A stretch of DNA of 64,000 nt from Buddleja alternifolia (GCA_019426215.1 CM033393.1:49354645-49418644); one strand, 5' to 3'; numbered from the stretch's first letter, positions 1 through 11,829 are shown. Program-made: numbers and translations. Notes: a model not told the origin generated them from the sequence alone.

Positions 1-277
1 TTCATATGAAGAATTACAAGGAGACTAATTAGATCGACCAAACGAAGCAAGAGATATGACTTAATGATTATCGGATAGGTAATCTTGGTTTGGGATTGAC
101 ATTTGATAACAAAGAAAGCTTGCAAAGAGCGGTGAAAGACTACCACATAACCATATGCTCGGGAGACTCGTCCGTGATTCTTGTCTCGTCCAATTTTAGG
201 TATTCACATAATTTTTTCATTTTTAATCGCATACCCGTTGTTTTTAAATCATCTCGTCCAATTTTGAAAACTAAAAG

Positions 278-694
278 TCAATGAACCAGGGCTGTATAAT
301 CCCTAAACCCATTAAATACGTGATGAATAACTACTGCCGTATCATCAACTGGAACACCCCATAGTATAGCTATGTCTTGGAGAATAACAGTAGCCTCTCC
401 GCTTCTGAGGTGGAATGCGTTTGTCTCCGGGCGCCACCTCTCAATTAGTGCACTCACAAGTCCCATATCACATCTAAGTTGCCCACACATGGTAAACAAA
501 TAGAAGCGGCAAAACCCCATTTGACGGAGTTTTTGTAATACTCGACGATGTAGTAGAATAAAATTCTCGAATTTGACAATTTTAAAATAATGACCATCTG
601 CTCGTCTAGTTCGCATTACTGTATCATCCCTTGAAAATACTAACTCAGACCTGTGGCTTGCCTGATCCGTCAACACACTAGGATCCACAGGCCC
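278..694 (-). CDS. Plant mobile domain (PMD, MAIN-like / 'phosphatase 7 long form'-like) protein, partial
   Basis: The exon reads GPVDPSVLTDQASHRSE, then RRADGHYFKIV, a block of alternating helices, and ALIERWRPETNAFHLRSGEA followed by TVILQDIAILWGVPVD. These are the conserved blocks of the plant mobile domain (aminotransferase-like, MAIN/MAIL family). The domain occurs in a few host genes that help silence transposons and in many transposon-borne copies. A 3' splice site (TATAG/GGGCCTG) precedes the exon at 694, so an upstream exon is expected, but none could be recognised in the AT-rich DNA as far as 1850. The frame stops at 278, soon after the VPVD block, while full domains run several hundred residues. 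The copy is therefore truncated, or the next exon lies left of base 278. It sits inside the CACTA-like element and is probably transposon cargo. Confidence 0.72.
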   Translation of the reverse strand, partial: GPVDPSVLTDQASHRSELVFSRDDTVMRTRRADGHYFKIVKFENFILLHRRVLQKLRQMGFCRFYLFTMCGQLRCDMGLVSALIERWRPETNAFHLRSGEATVILQDIAILWGVPVDDTAVVIHHVFNGFRDYTALVH

Positions 695-1869
695 CTATAC
701 ATCACGATTGTATAAATTTATCATCCTACATTCATAAAGTATAGTAAATACAATTAGTATATAATGAATTAATTAGATTATTATCCATTATTCTAAACAC
801 TAAAAACTCAAATTTATACCCAAAGTATATTGTATCAAAGTTCAATAATCAACACTAAAACTTGACTAAATTAATCAACACTTAAAAATTAAACATAAAA
901 ATTCAAAATCATAACTAAATGTTATACCAAAAAATTGAAGCAATACCTACAAATTTATCTAAAATTATATCAAAGTTCAATAATTAAAACTAAATATTTA
1001 AATATAATGTTTAGGCATTACTCCGATTTTTAGTATTTTCGCATACCTAAATACCCAAACATAATGTCTACATATATATGTATGTTCAATAATTAACACT
1101 AAATACTAATTTATATAAATAAATATTATATACACATAACTAAAGCGAAATACCTAAAAATGTTTTCATATAATGTTTAAAAAAATTCATAAAATACCTA
1201 AATTCTACTACAAAAATTTTAACAATTCAAAATTTTAACTAAAATTCTACTACAAAAATTTGAAAATAATACCTTAAATTTAAAATTTTACCCTAAAATT
1301 CGAAATTCTACCCTAAAATTGAACCATAAACCCTAAAATTGAAACATAAAGCCTAAAATCGGACCATCTATACAATTAACCAATAAATCCTAAAATCCTA
1401 ACTTCTCCCCTAAAATTCAAAAATAATTTTGGGGATAGATTCTCAACAACAATCAAAAGCAGGAGAAATGAAATTAAATTCATAAATTCTCCACCAGAAA
1501 TTAAACATAAGCATAAGCATAAAATTAAACCTAAGAAATTAAACATACTAAATCAAACAACAATCACAAATTCTCAACAAGAAACTAAAAAAATTATATC
1601 TAAACTCATAAACATAAAATTTTAAATTAAATTAAATAGATATTTACCTTAAATTGAAAAAAGGAGGAAAAATGAAGGTCGATCGGTATGAAAGTTGATT
1701 TGTTCCGCGTGAAATGAAAAGGGATGATGTAGGTGAGGAAGAAGATGAGATGAGAGTTGATAAAGAAGTATTGCAGTGCAGTGTGTGAGTATTTTTTTCG
1801 TGAGGAAGAAGAAGAGGGGAAGAGAGAGAGAGAGATCGGCCAATTTCTTTTTATTTTTGAAATTTATTA

Positions 1870-2159
1870 GAGGCTACGTCATTCACAATGGCATAGCCTC
1901 TAATGAGATTTAAGCCGAATTTTTTTTATTAGTGGCTACGCCATTTATAATGGCGTAGCCTCTATTGAGATTTAAAAACAATTTTTTTTATTAGAGGCTA
2001 CGCCATTCATAATGGCATAACCATCAGTAGTCAGTTTGATTGGCTACGCCATTAACAATGGCGTAGCCAGTCACATATATTTAAAAAATAATAATTTTTG
2101 ACAAAAATAAAAAAGAAAAGAAAAATGAGCTCGGATACGCCATTACTAATGGCGTATCC
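1870..2159. repeat. Five successive palindromes GGCTACGCCATT-n3-AATGGCGTAGCC
   Basis: Near-perfect hairpins lie at 1870-1900, 1934-1960, 1996-2022, 2041-2069 and 2133-2159. Each has 12-14-base arms around a 3-base centre, and the arms are nearly the same sequence in all five (the last has GGATACGCC instead of GGCTACGCC). They are spaced 62-92 bases apart. They lie directly inside the presumed CACTA terminus at 2177, where En/Spm elements carry short repeats bound by their own DNA-binding protein. Confidence 0.85.
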
Positions 2160-2177
2160 ATGTGGGTACGCGTAGTG

Positions 2178-3106
2178 TGCTATTTCCGAAAATTTTATTA
2201 TTTGTGTATTATTTATATAATTTTTATTAAAAAGTATATTATTTTTAAAAAAAGTTCCTTTCTTTTTGCACTAAGAATAGTGAGAAACATATACTAAATA
2301 GAAAAATACATAAGCAAACAAGGCCTATAAAGTGCAGATCAAAGAACAAAATGGGCTTTTCTGGTATGGTGATTCCACTTTGGCCCAAATTACAAATAAC
2401 AATTACAATGAGAAAATTAAAAAAAATGCTCAAATGACACATATAAGAACTTATATTACAAATAATGTTGCATCTTCTGTTATAATAATGGGTATCGGGT
2501 GAATGACACATGTTTAATAAAAATTCAAAAATTACACGTGTCATTCATCCAATATCCTTGTAACGGGAGATGTTACAGAGTTTGCAATAGACGTAAAGGA
2601 AATAAGTAATTAAGTATAAGCAAATGTTTCATGTCACTAACAACTGAAAACTTTTTAGATAGTCATTCTGTAAGATTTGAGATACTAGAGCCACAATAGG
2701 AAAGTCTTTAGATCCACTTCGGAAGTGGTAAGTCAATTCATGAGATGAATTATTCTACTGTCTGCAATTTAGTATGTACTTCCAAAAGTAATTATTGTTA
2801 TCCAAATTTTATTAAGTGCTTCCAAAAATAGCAAGTATATGGTAAACATACTATTAAGTGACTTCAGATAAAATTGGAAGAAAAGAAAAGTTTGAAAGGT
2901 GGTTAATAAAATGTAATTCATTATGTAATTCCTTTCAATTACTAAATAATAACATTGTTGCAAATGACATCCATCTCTAAAGTGCACTTGAGATGAAATA
3001 GTCTTCCTTTAATAACAGTATAACACAATGCAAACTTATAGTACAAATATAAATCCATCTTGACAGCGTAATGTGACATGCAACAATCATGTACATACAC
3101 TTAAGC
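2178..3106. other. Intergenic, no gene seen
   Basis: AT-rich spacer with short open frames only and no recognisable protein similarity. 2450-2560 contains two diverged copies of an ATGTTGCATCTTCTGTTA / ATGTGTCATTCACC-type motif in opposite orientation. That looks like a small decayed inverted repeat, but it is too weak to name. Confidence 0.4.
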
Positions 3107-3290
3107 AGGGATGGAGCCAGGACGGGGAGAGGGGAGCCACTCGCGCCCTTCAACTTTGAGAAAATTAATTTTTTCACTTTACAAATTTTTTATATTCAAG
3201 ATTTCGCTCCCCCCACCCATCAAAGTTTAAAAATATCCACCTTGGCCCCTTTATTTTTGTATTCGGCCCCTGGCCAAAATTCGTGGTACT
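3107..3290 (+). mobile_element. Dispersed repeat, GGGATGGAGCCAGG family, copy 1
   Basis: It starts AGGGATGGAGCCAGGA. It continues through a GC-rich box, an AT-rich stretch containing CACTTTACAAATTTTT, and a TTTCGCTCCCCCC box. The same order of blocks occurs at 5669-5845 and, inverted, at 13897-14150 and 17692-18093, where the sequence ends in inverted copies of the same GGACGGAGCCAGG motif. No coding capacity is visible, so this is probably a non-autonomous element. The right boundary is approximate. Confidence 0.45.
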
Positions 3291-3795
3291 TTCCCTGCAC
3301 CCGAGTTGGAGAAAAATGTTGATAGACTCGATCAACTTAATCAACTTTTCATATATGAACAAAGATTTAGATGTTACGCTTATGACTCATAAGTTATGAG
3401 CTACGACCACTCTTTTGTCCGGCAGCCTACTACGTACATTCTCCATAGAGTTACGTATTTTAAACAATTTAGAATTCTGCTGCATGAATATTACTATTAT
3501 GATTGGGACATGTTTGGCAGAAACTAAAAGAAGAATTCGAAACAACCACTTCAACTTTCCGTCCGTTCTTGTTTTATTAAGGCTAAATTAACTTTAATTA
3601 GCTCAAGTCGATGTCACGTGAAACACCTGTGTTTTCACTCTTTTCCATCAACTTTTGTCTTGGCAACAACCTTCAGTATCATTAGGTGAAATAATCAACG
3701 GAAAAATAAATAAGCTAATTAAAGCAGACATCTACCACAAAATTATTCATGTCAAAATAACTCAATAGAGTATATTATTACAACATATACGTATA

Positions 3796-6700
3796 TTATC
3801 CCACCAAATGCTCAACTATCTCCTGCACAGCAGTATAAGTACCAACAACTAGAACAAAAACACCTATCAACACAATACCCCACAAGAAAATCGACTCAAA
3901 CCCGAACCTGTGATAAATGCCTGAAATCTTCAAGAAGCACAAGCATGGAAGAATAACCGAAGCTGTTACGCTCAAAAATGCGCCAACAAGTGACATTAGA
4001 TATTCAAAGAAGGGGATGGCCAGGGCCACAACAATGGTGCTAAGTACCAAACAAGTCCTTATCACTAGGCTAAGTCCTCTATTTGGGTACGGTAGGAAAC
4101 GGTTTTCAAGAGCACTTACTATTGGAGTTACCATCAAAGCATACTTAGCCAATGGATTCACAAGTGTGGTGTAAATCGCGACTTTCGAGCTAATTTTATT
4201 AATTGGAAGATTCAATGTTATTTGAGATTGTACCTTTGAACCGAACATTAAGTACCCCAAGATTGCCATGGATGCATAACTCATCGTACATACGAGAAAG
4301 CAAACGAGCAATACCTGAAATCACAGTCAAATTCGAGAAAATCTTAATCATCAATGACAAAAATGGATTTACATTTCAAATGTCTATGTTTTACCTTAGA
4401 GAATTTCTTTCGGTTTCTCATTGAAGTGTACAATGTGGGGAAAACTGGATGAGCACAATAACAGAACGCGTAGAGGCTAATTGCTGTGGTAATCCCTTTA
4501 AAATTTAAAACAGTGCCCTTTTCTTGAAAGCCAATTCCATCAAATGCTCCGGCCCAAACAATCGAACCAATGAGTATGAACGAAGCTATAACTCCGGTGG
4601 CAGAGATGTAAGAAAGAATGCTCATATTGTTTAACCAAACAGTAGGCAGCATAATTAGGCCAACAATGATAATAAAGCTTGGTTTTCCACCAATAACGAG
4701 CCCGAAAACTTCAAAATCCATGTTTGGTAATAAGTTATGTAGATTGTCACCTTCTAGAATCAAGAAACCTGTTGCTACTAAATAGAGTTCAATGTTCATG
4801 GATATGGATACGAGCGTTCTTCCTTTGGCACCAAACGCTCGATAACCAATATCGGGATAACTTCTTATGTTGGGGTCCATATCCATGCATCTTTGAATTA
4901 ACAAGCCTGTGTAGAAAGTACAACTAGCTATGAGGAAGAAAAGTATCAAGCTCAGCCACCCCCCTGATGATAGTGCATATGGTATTGATAGTATTCCTAC
5001 ACCTGAAAAAACCCGAAAAAAATTAATTTTCATGCACCTTAGTCCACTTTAAGAATGATGATTTTGCAGTTATTACATTATTCATCATTCGTTCGAAGTT
5101 CTTCTAAATAAGATAAGAAAATCTAACATGTGCAAACGATGCTCCGGAAACTGAACCTATTTCCTATTGATTGTTTAAATTCCATGATTTTTATTGCTAA
5201 ACCATAAGGAGGTGAACAATGAGGTGTTCAAAATTAAATACATAAGCTAAATGATTACATCATTAATTTTGTCACCAATTCTTCGAGGAATGTGTTAGGT
5301 GAAATTTATGTTTACTGATAATGACACAATGATGCGCACATAAGTAAAAGGGATAATTATACTCACACCCCTCAATGATGGGATAATTATACAGATTTCT
5401 CCTCACTAATTGATAATATTAAACACATCCCATAATATTAAAGATTTCTTACAATTGTACCCTATATGTGTGTAACAATTCTTACAATTGTACCCGTGTA
5501 AACTTTACACATAGACCCCTTGAAGGGATGTGTAATGTGTTTGTAATTATCCCATCATTGAGAGAAGATTTGTGTAATTACCCCATTATTGAGGGATTAT
5601 GAGTGTAATTATCCCCAAGTAAAATATAACTTGGAAGGGGAGAATTGGTAAAATATACTAATATAATCAGGGATGGAGGGAGGGAGGGAGGGGGGACTGG
5701 TGGGTGCCACCGCCCCCCTAAATTTTAAAATTTTCAACTTTTGCCTATGAAATTTTGTAATTTTGTGATTTCGCCCCCCCTTCAAAATTTTAACTTTCAC
5801 TTTTACCTATAACATTAACATTTGTAATTTTACCCCCCTCGAAAATGACAAAAATACCTTTCTATCAATTGATTTAACCAAACATCATATAAACAAGTAG
5901 TAGTGAAAATGAAGTTATTTTTCTATGATATTATAATACTATTATTGATCAGTGAAAAAGAACAAGTGGATCTTTCCAGGCAAGCTGTAAAAATGATAAA
6001 TTACTAATCACACTCTTATATAATCAGGGACTTTCAATTTTTATTTTATCCAATTTGCACATGTAAAAAATTTGATTTCGCCCCCCCCCCCCCCCCTCCC
6101 CCGCCCAAAAAAAATTGCAAACTTAATTTACATCCCTAATAAACTAAAGAATAACCTATATATATGGTAATTTGTAAAGTAGCTAGCCCACTTTTAAACT
6201 CAAATGGACTACAACTATATACGGCCCATATATCTAACTATCAAGTTAAATTGTAGTTTCACTTTTGTATATATTCATCATTCACAACAGTCCAATAAAT
6301 TTGAGTTACGAGTTATGACTTTAAATTTTTTCCTTTAATTTTCCCCTCCAAACATACTTGTTAGGCTTTTTATATATTTTTTTAGTTTAATATTAGGACC
6401 ATTTCTATTTTAGTTTTAAAACTATATTTTATTTAATTAGTTACGAAAAATATATCAAATATTATTTCTATGTGGTTCGGCAATTGTCTATGTCTACGGG
6501 AGAGGATAAGAGAATTTCACTATTAACAAAAAGAGACATAGATTACAAAGTATGTCAAAAATGTTCTAACTAAATCTAATTCTTAATTTTTTCGCATATA
6601 TATAACGTACCGTATCGCAGAGGAACAAACCCCCACACCCCTCATACAATTCTTCACTATCAAATAAATAAAATTCACAAAAATCTCGCTCCCTCACTAT

Positions 6701-7410
6701 AATTCCTTACTCCATCCCTGAATATAATAACACAAAATACATGCATTATGTTTATGGGCACTCCTTATAGGACTTGATATTCAACGCTAATCTCAATGAT
6801 TATTAATTAATAACAAATTCAAAGATAATAATAATTAATCATCAGCAGAACCTAGATATCTGTGCCAACTCATCCATTCTGCTCCACTGGATAAGCAACA
6901 GAACAGAATTTACCGTGTTTAAGTATTTTTGGTAATCATTTCAACTCTGAAATTATGTACAGAAAAAGAACGTACACAATTATATCGGAAAATAGTTTTG
7001 TTAGTATTTTACTGATCATAAATAAATGGATGGTTTCTAGTCAAGATCCAATATTCTGCAAGGACTTCGGGAAATTAAATATGACTTGGTTTTACAACTG
7101 TTTATCAATCACGTGACAAATGTTTTTACGATTTGAACTAGAATTTTTCAAAAACATAATTTAAAGAAAGCCTGTGGAGAAATTAAAACCCTGTATAAAA
7201 AATTTGTAGATGAAAATCCAAAAGTAGAAATAAGAGAATTTGCAATGAGACTTGTTATGAAAACTCAAAAAGACCTGATAAAGCATTGAGGCCGTTGAAG
7301 CATGTTTTGAAGAAAGACGTAGACCCCAAAATTGATGAGTGGTCATTCTTGCCCACCAAGAGCGGAACGACGACGTCTGTAGAACCTTCACCTTCTAAGT
7401 CGGCCTTCAT
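3796..7410 (-). CDS. AVT1-type vacuolar amino-acid transporter (AAAP/SLC36-like family)
   Basis: Three exons join in frame: 7410-7275, 5002-4395 and 4314-3796, giving 420 residues. The start ATG at 7410 follows a TATATAAAA box by about 90 bases. The junctions are TCAG/GT..CAG/GTGTAGG (splitting a Gly codon) and CTAAG/GTAAAA..TTCAG/GTATTG. The N-terminus is short and hydrophilic, followed by FFKTCFNGLNALSGVGILSI. This is the hallmark entry to TM1 in plant AVT1 proteins, where a GVGILSIPYAL motif lines the substrate path. Roughly ten further hydrophobic segments follow, ending at EIVEHLVG. Family members move neutral amino acids across the tonoplast, driven by the proton gradient. The length fits the short-N-tail AVT1H/I/J branch rather than the roughly 550-residue branch. 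The substrate cannot be read from sequence. Intron 1 (2.27 kb) hosts a MITE and a dispersed repeat. No broken residues were seen. Confidence 0.9.
5350..5616. mobile_element. MITE in AVT1 intron 1, 8-bp target duplication
   Basis: The inverted ends are GGGATAATTATACTCAC on the left and GGGGATAATTACACTCAT (read inward from the right). The inverted similarity extends about 40 bases through CCCTCAATGATGGG. The flanks carry a direct 8-base duplication AAGTAAAA at 5342-5349 and 5617-5624. An 8-base duplication points to the hAT superfamily. A diverged relative of the interior (TTCTTACAATT.ACCC and GACCCCTTGA.GGG) lies at 17545-17625 inside the NIP gene's intron 2. Confidence 0.75.
5669..5845 (+). 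mobile_element. Dispersed repeat, GGGATGGAGCCAGG family, copy 2
   Basis: It begins CAGGGATGGAGGGAGG and shows the same block order as copy 1: a C-rich box, AAATTTTAAAATTTTCAA, AAATTTTGTAATTTTG, then TTTCGCCCCCCC. A related C-tract follows at 6078-6104 (TTTCGCCCC with 17 consecutive C). It lies in AVT1 intron 1. Boundaries are approximate. Confidence 0.4.
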
Positions 7411-7501
7411 TGCAAAGATGAAAGATTTTCTAATTATACACGTGAATGAATTGTATGGTTTGAAGGTGGCCTGGTCTGTCTTTTCTGCCTTAAGAGCGCT
7501 G

Positions 7502-7510
7502 TTTTATATA
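7502..7510 (-). promoter_or_regulatory. TATA box of the AVT1-type gene
   Basis: TATATAAAA on the minus strand, about 92 bases upstream of the ATG at 7410. That spacing leaves a 5' leader of ordinary length. Confidence 0.55.
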
Positions 7511-7904
7511 TCGTGCAGGGTTTGGTTTGTACTATGCAGGGGACCGATAATTTTTAATTATATATTATACCGACCTTGCAATATCTCAAATAAGAGGAGA
7601 AAAATTATAATTTATGACAGTACATAATTAAATTCAAGACCTAGAAGCTAATAACACAGGACTAAGAAGCCTTGAATCTTTCGGGTGTATTTCTTGTGGG
7701 CTTATTTAACTGTTTATAATGAATATGAAATTATTTTTACAAGGTCAAAATAAAAAATCTCTAACCATATGTAAGAATGCGCTATGTGAGAAGTTTTCTG
7801 ATTTTTTACTGTAGTTTTATTTAAAGGTCGCTTTTGCATCTTTTGACCAAACTAACCTATTGCATTATCATTTATAAGGTCGGGTTTTGGATAATTTTTT
7901 TATT

Positions 7905-8100
7905 ATTATTATTTTTAGACGAAGGGGATACCCTGATTCTATAATCTCAGATCAATAGTTTTTTTAACATGAGTTACACAGACCATATAATACTCTAAAT
8001 ATGGATAGAAAATCAAAACTTGTGACAATTTGGAGTTAAACTCATGATGTCATACATGAAGGTGGAAGCTGATACCGTCAGTATAACAAGTCTTAGGTGT
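7905..8100 (-). mobile_element. tRNA-derived SINE, family A, copy 1
   Basis: Read on the minus strand, it starts near AGACTTGTTATACTGACGG and continues with GGTATCAGCTTCCACC. It has a B-box-like GAGTTTAACTCC, ends GGGTATCCCCTTCGTC, and runs into an A/T-simple tail (AAAAATAATAATAATAAAA). The same blocks in the same order recur at 12495-12665. Internal pol III-like boxes and a 3' tail are the reason for calling it a SINE. The A box is poor in this copy. Confidence 0.55.
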
Positions 8101-9447
8101 ATAATGTATTATTTATTGATATGGTATTTTTGTTGCTTAAAGTCTGGGCCGATAAATTTTCATCGAAATTTTTTTGCAATATTTTTAGCAACAATAATAA
8201 ATTAATTTGGTGACATCACATTATATGGATGTATGATCAAATTATGCTAATGCATCGTTACAAAATCAAATTTCTTATAATATATATCTTTATATATATT
8301 TTCTTACTACATATATGTGTGTTTTTAATACCATAATTTACTAGAATATATATATATATATATATTATCAAAATATACATAAAATATTAAAAATAGATTT
8401 GAATTATTTTAATTTTGTCACAACGCATTAATTGAATTATTTTAAATATTTATATAATGTGTTCTAACATAATTAATTTAACATTTGTGCTAAACACAAT
8501 ATTGTAAATTATTATTTTAAATAATTAATTATAATATTTTGAATAAATTTTAACTAGTCTATGGAAGAAAAGAAAATTTGTGCAACACTTCTAATAGAAT
8601 TGGAATATCAGATACGTACTATGAAATTTCAAATGAAAACTCTAAAGCAGCTCTTCATTTTAATTAAAAATGAGGGGTATTCACTTTTATGGTCCCTCAT
8701 GTGAAGCTATTGTGTCGCTTTAGTTCCCCATGTTAAAAAATTGGCATTTTCGTTCCTCATGTCCCTAAAATTGTATTACGTTGGTCATTTCTTGCAATTT
8801 TCAGCCATTTTATTCCGGTGCTTTTTCGTCTTTTAACCCATAAAGAATTTTTTAAAATATAATATATGTTCATGAGACTTATGATCATCATTTTGATTTC
8901 AAATTGAACGTAAAACTTTTGAACATACTTTATTCCATGGCACATAATCTTATGAGTTCACTTAGAAAGCGAGGCATAAATTTTAAACTGCTTTGAATCT
9001 CGAAAGTTTGACAATGTTATGCAGCATAAGACATATTTAAAATTTTGAGGTATATGTTCACTTTCATGCTAAATATTTTGTGAAGCTTTAATATGAAACT
9101 GTGTGATCAAACAACATTTATTTTCTCCGCAAAGATTGTGTTAGAAATAAACGAAAGACGTGGCTATTGAGATTGTGATACATTGGGAAAATGTAGTATT
9201 TTTAAAATCGCACATACGTCATATAAGTACAATTTGTTATGGTGAACTTGTGTATCTTTACCTTGAGACTTATATAGCAATAATGATATTAACTTAATTT
9301 GCAAATGATTAATAAAAAAAAAACTTCTGTGATAGTAACTACTGATAATTTATACATTAATAATGTCCATAATATGGTTGGATCAAAGCAATCCAATATT
9401 TATACTTTAAAATATTTTTTGTGTTTAGACAAAATACTAAGGTAAAT

Positions 9448-9572
9448 AATCCTTCACAACTCCCATGTCCCTGAAGCACCCTCCTCACGTCAGGTATCCT
9501 ATTCCTACCACTGAATCTACCAGATAAATCCACACATCCCACGTATGACAATCCTTCACAACTCCCATGTCC
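9448..9572 (+). repeat. 23-base direct repeat, two copies 102 bases apart
   Basis: AATCCTTCACAACTCCCATG plus TCC occurs at 9448-9470 and again at 9550-9572 without a mismatch. The intervening DNA is unrelated. It could be an old target duplication or a short segmental copy. Confidence 0.7.
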
Positions 9573-10096
9573 ACGTTTCGCCATTTTTCTTCAACTGTAA
9601 TTCCTTCCATCATAACTCCAATCCCTCAAATCCACGGTCTAATTTTAATTTTATTGTATTTTCATTTCTTCTTAGGTGTGGACTGGAGGGTGTTATTACA
9701 TAAGAGTGCGAATAACTCTACGATAGATAGGCACACCATTTTTTGTAGCATTTGATGACATTTCAAGTTTATATGGTGACATTTCAATGGAAGGCCTGAA
9801 TCTTCATTTTTTCAATTCCAGGTGTACAAGTGAAGGATTATTGCATTTTTGAAGAGTAAAATTCGCGTAAAGATCGTGAAGGACTATTGGCTCGCATCAC
9901 CCCACTAGCAGCGACCACGAAAATATGGATGGATCCAAGGGTAGATTTGTGAGGACTAGAGAAATTGTGACCAACACCAACTTCAAAATGGAACCCTCTA
10001 GCAATTATCTCACAAATGATTTTTCTTTCTTTATTTGCTATGGCTATTTAAAATATTTGGTTTCCTGTTATTTAAACCCCAATATTTGTTCATAGT

Positions 10097-10615
10097 TAAA
10101 TTAGGATTTTGTATTTCAGATAAAGGAGAACATTTTGCATGGAGCGAAGAAATCCGTTTTAATTTTCAGCAAGAGACAAAAGCTCTGAGATGTTATCACA
10201 ATTGTTTTAGTAGCAGTAACTTTAAAGGTTTGCAAAATAAGAGTTTGTTTGGGTGGGTGTGGTGGCCTTATTTTGATCTCTCTTGGTTTTTCTTAATTTT
10301 CATTTCTTCAATAAGGACAATCAGTCTCCATAGAAGAGTGATATTATTGTTGTGTGAAGAAATCCATTTTATTTTTAGGAAAACGAAAAAGGATGAGATT
10401 TTTCCACAAGTCATTTCATTCTTAAAGTTATATCATACCATAGGAGCGGTTTAGAAGAAAAAAACGTCAATGATTTCCTTTTCTCTATTCAATAAGGAGT
10501 AGACAAATCCGTCTGTATGAACGAGTGATCTTATTATATTAAGGAATCTATATTATTTAATCAAAATGGAAAAAGTTGAGATTGTCCTGTGAATTATTTT
10601 ATTGATAAAGGTGCA
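10097..10615 (+). repeat. Degenerate tandem repeat, about 185-base period, roughly three units
   Basis: The successive units share GAAGAAATCCRTTTTAWTTTT (10145, 10358; decayed at 10543), then a purine-rich AAAACGAAAAAGGATGAGAT-like block and a CACAA.TCATTT-like block. TTCAATAAGGA followed by a GAGTGAT box recurs at 10307 and 10489. The 139-codon open frame here (10035-10454) covers about two units and is probably a by-product of the repeat. Confidence 0.45.
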
Positions 10616-11213
10616 TCAAAAAGCCTTTGGAGAATTCTTTTCCTCCAAATTTCAAATTTGTTGTCTTTTTATTTTCTTCTTTCTTGCTTATTCATTTTTA
10701 TTGTCAAAAGAATTGTTATTTAGATGGTATCCATGATTTATAAGCTTATATCTGAGATTACACTTGATAGTAAGTTACCATCCTTTAGACTTTTTCTTCC
10801 CTATAATATGAAATGTGTGCATGTGAAATGTATGATGTAAGAATACATTCATTTCAACATATCGTGTATTGATCTTTATGAACATACTTTTCCACTTTTC
10901 TCAAAATTGTAGGAAATGACTTAAAAGGAGTTTATAAGAGTGGAAATCGTGTTTAACCAACTTTGAGAATGTATTGGTTTGTTAATTTACTATCAAAAGA
11001 ATTTATGTGTGCGAGGATCGCGTGCCAGGTTCGCTAATAGCCACAAATTAAATGCATTCTATGAATGACGCGATAAATTAATGATGGTCTGTGAAAGCAC
11101 ACGTGCCTCACATGCCGGCATCAGAAATAATAACATTTATCACAACTTCTGCTTAAAATTTTATTATTCAACCTTTTAAGATATCTCAAAATAAGGTTTC
11201 TTACTTTCAGAAT

Positions 11214-11726
11214 AAGGGCCTAATTGGTTGGCTATCTCTATCCCCAAAAATAAATTTTCACAGTAAAAAACTTCAAAAAATGTGATTGGCTGGTGTGTTA
11301 CCAAATTTTCTTTAAAAAAAATTCCAAAAAAAAGAGAAAAAGTAGCGTTAAACTATTCATGATTTGACAGTTTCTCATCGATTAAAAAGGTTTTATCCGG
11401 CTTTTCGCAACTCCGAATGAAAAATTAATCACATATTCTAATACAAAATAACACAAGATGCAAAAAAAGATCCATTTTGCCTATTTTTTTTATGTCTACA
11501 TCAATGAATTTTACTAAAATTCGTATATGAAATATTATATCTAAAACAAATTTTTCACAACAAAAAACATATCACATCAACTATAATCATTACATGTTTT
11601 TCTTTTTAAAAAACTCACTCAGACACACTTTTAACACCACATTTTTTTATCTCTAAAAACAATTTTTCCCACTTTTATTGTGAAAAAAATTTCTTTGAGA
11701 TGGATATGCCAACCAATTAAGCCCTT
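11214..11726. mobile_element. MITE with long inverted ends (AAGGGCCTAATTGGTTGGC)
   Basis: The left end is AAGGGCCTAATTGGTTGGC. The right end read inward is AAGGGCTTAATTGGTTGGC. Imperfect inverted similarity continues through AAATTTT..TTCACA..AAAA. No coding sequence is visible and no clear target duplication could be read. The end sequence resembles miniature elements of the hAT or PIF groups. Confidence 0.65.
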
Positions 11727-11829
11727 CCTTTTCACGAAAAATATCCTCCCACCGCTATTTTTAATTGAAAGCAGTTTAATATTATCAAAAAATGAAAAAT
11801 TGAAAACAGTGGTATCTCATATAAAACCA

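Larger units (their letters stand above)
1..2177 (-). mobile_element. Probable CACTA-type element end carrying a plant-mobile-domain gene (other end outside the window)
   Basis: Read on the minus strand from 2177, the sequence begins CACTACGCGTACCC. It then passes through five palindromes built on TACGCCATT and reaches a plant-mobile-domain exon at 694-278 pointing away from this end. A CACTA start followed by subterminal inverted motifs is the usual layout of an En/Spm-type terminus, and the element at the right edge of this window has the same layout. The opposite terminus is left of base 1, so neither the terminal-repeat match nor the target duplication can be tested. The stretch 695-1845 is AT-rich and has no other recognisable coding sequence. 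The assignment is inferred from one end only. Confidence 0.45.
8101..11213. other. Intergenic, mostly AT-rich, no gene recognised
   Basis: It contains AT microsatellites (8347-8366) and the short repeats listed separately. 8675-8830 is a CCTCATGTG / CCCCATGTT / CCTCATGTCC-containing stretch of a kind common in decayed plant repeats. Open frames up to 139 codons occur, but they lack start context, splice structure and any recognisable domain. Confidence 0.4.

Noticed and set aside
10035..10454. 139-codon open frame
   Set aside because: No domain or splice context. It overlaps degenerate tandem repeats, and its composition (Phe/Leu/Ile-rich) is that of translated AT-rich non-coding DNA.
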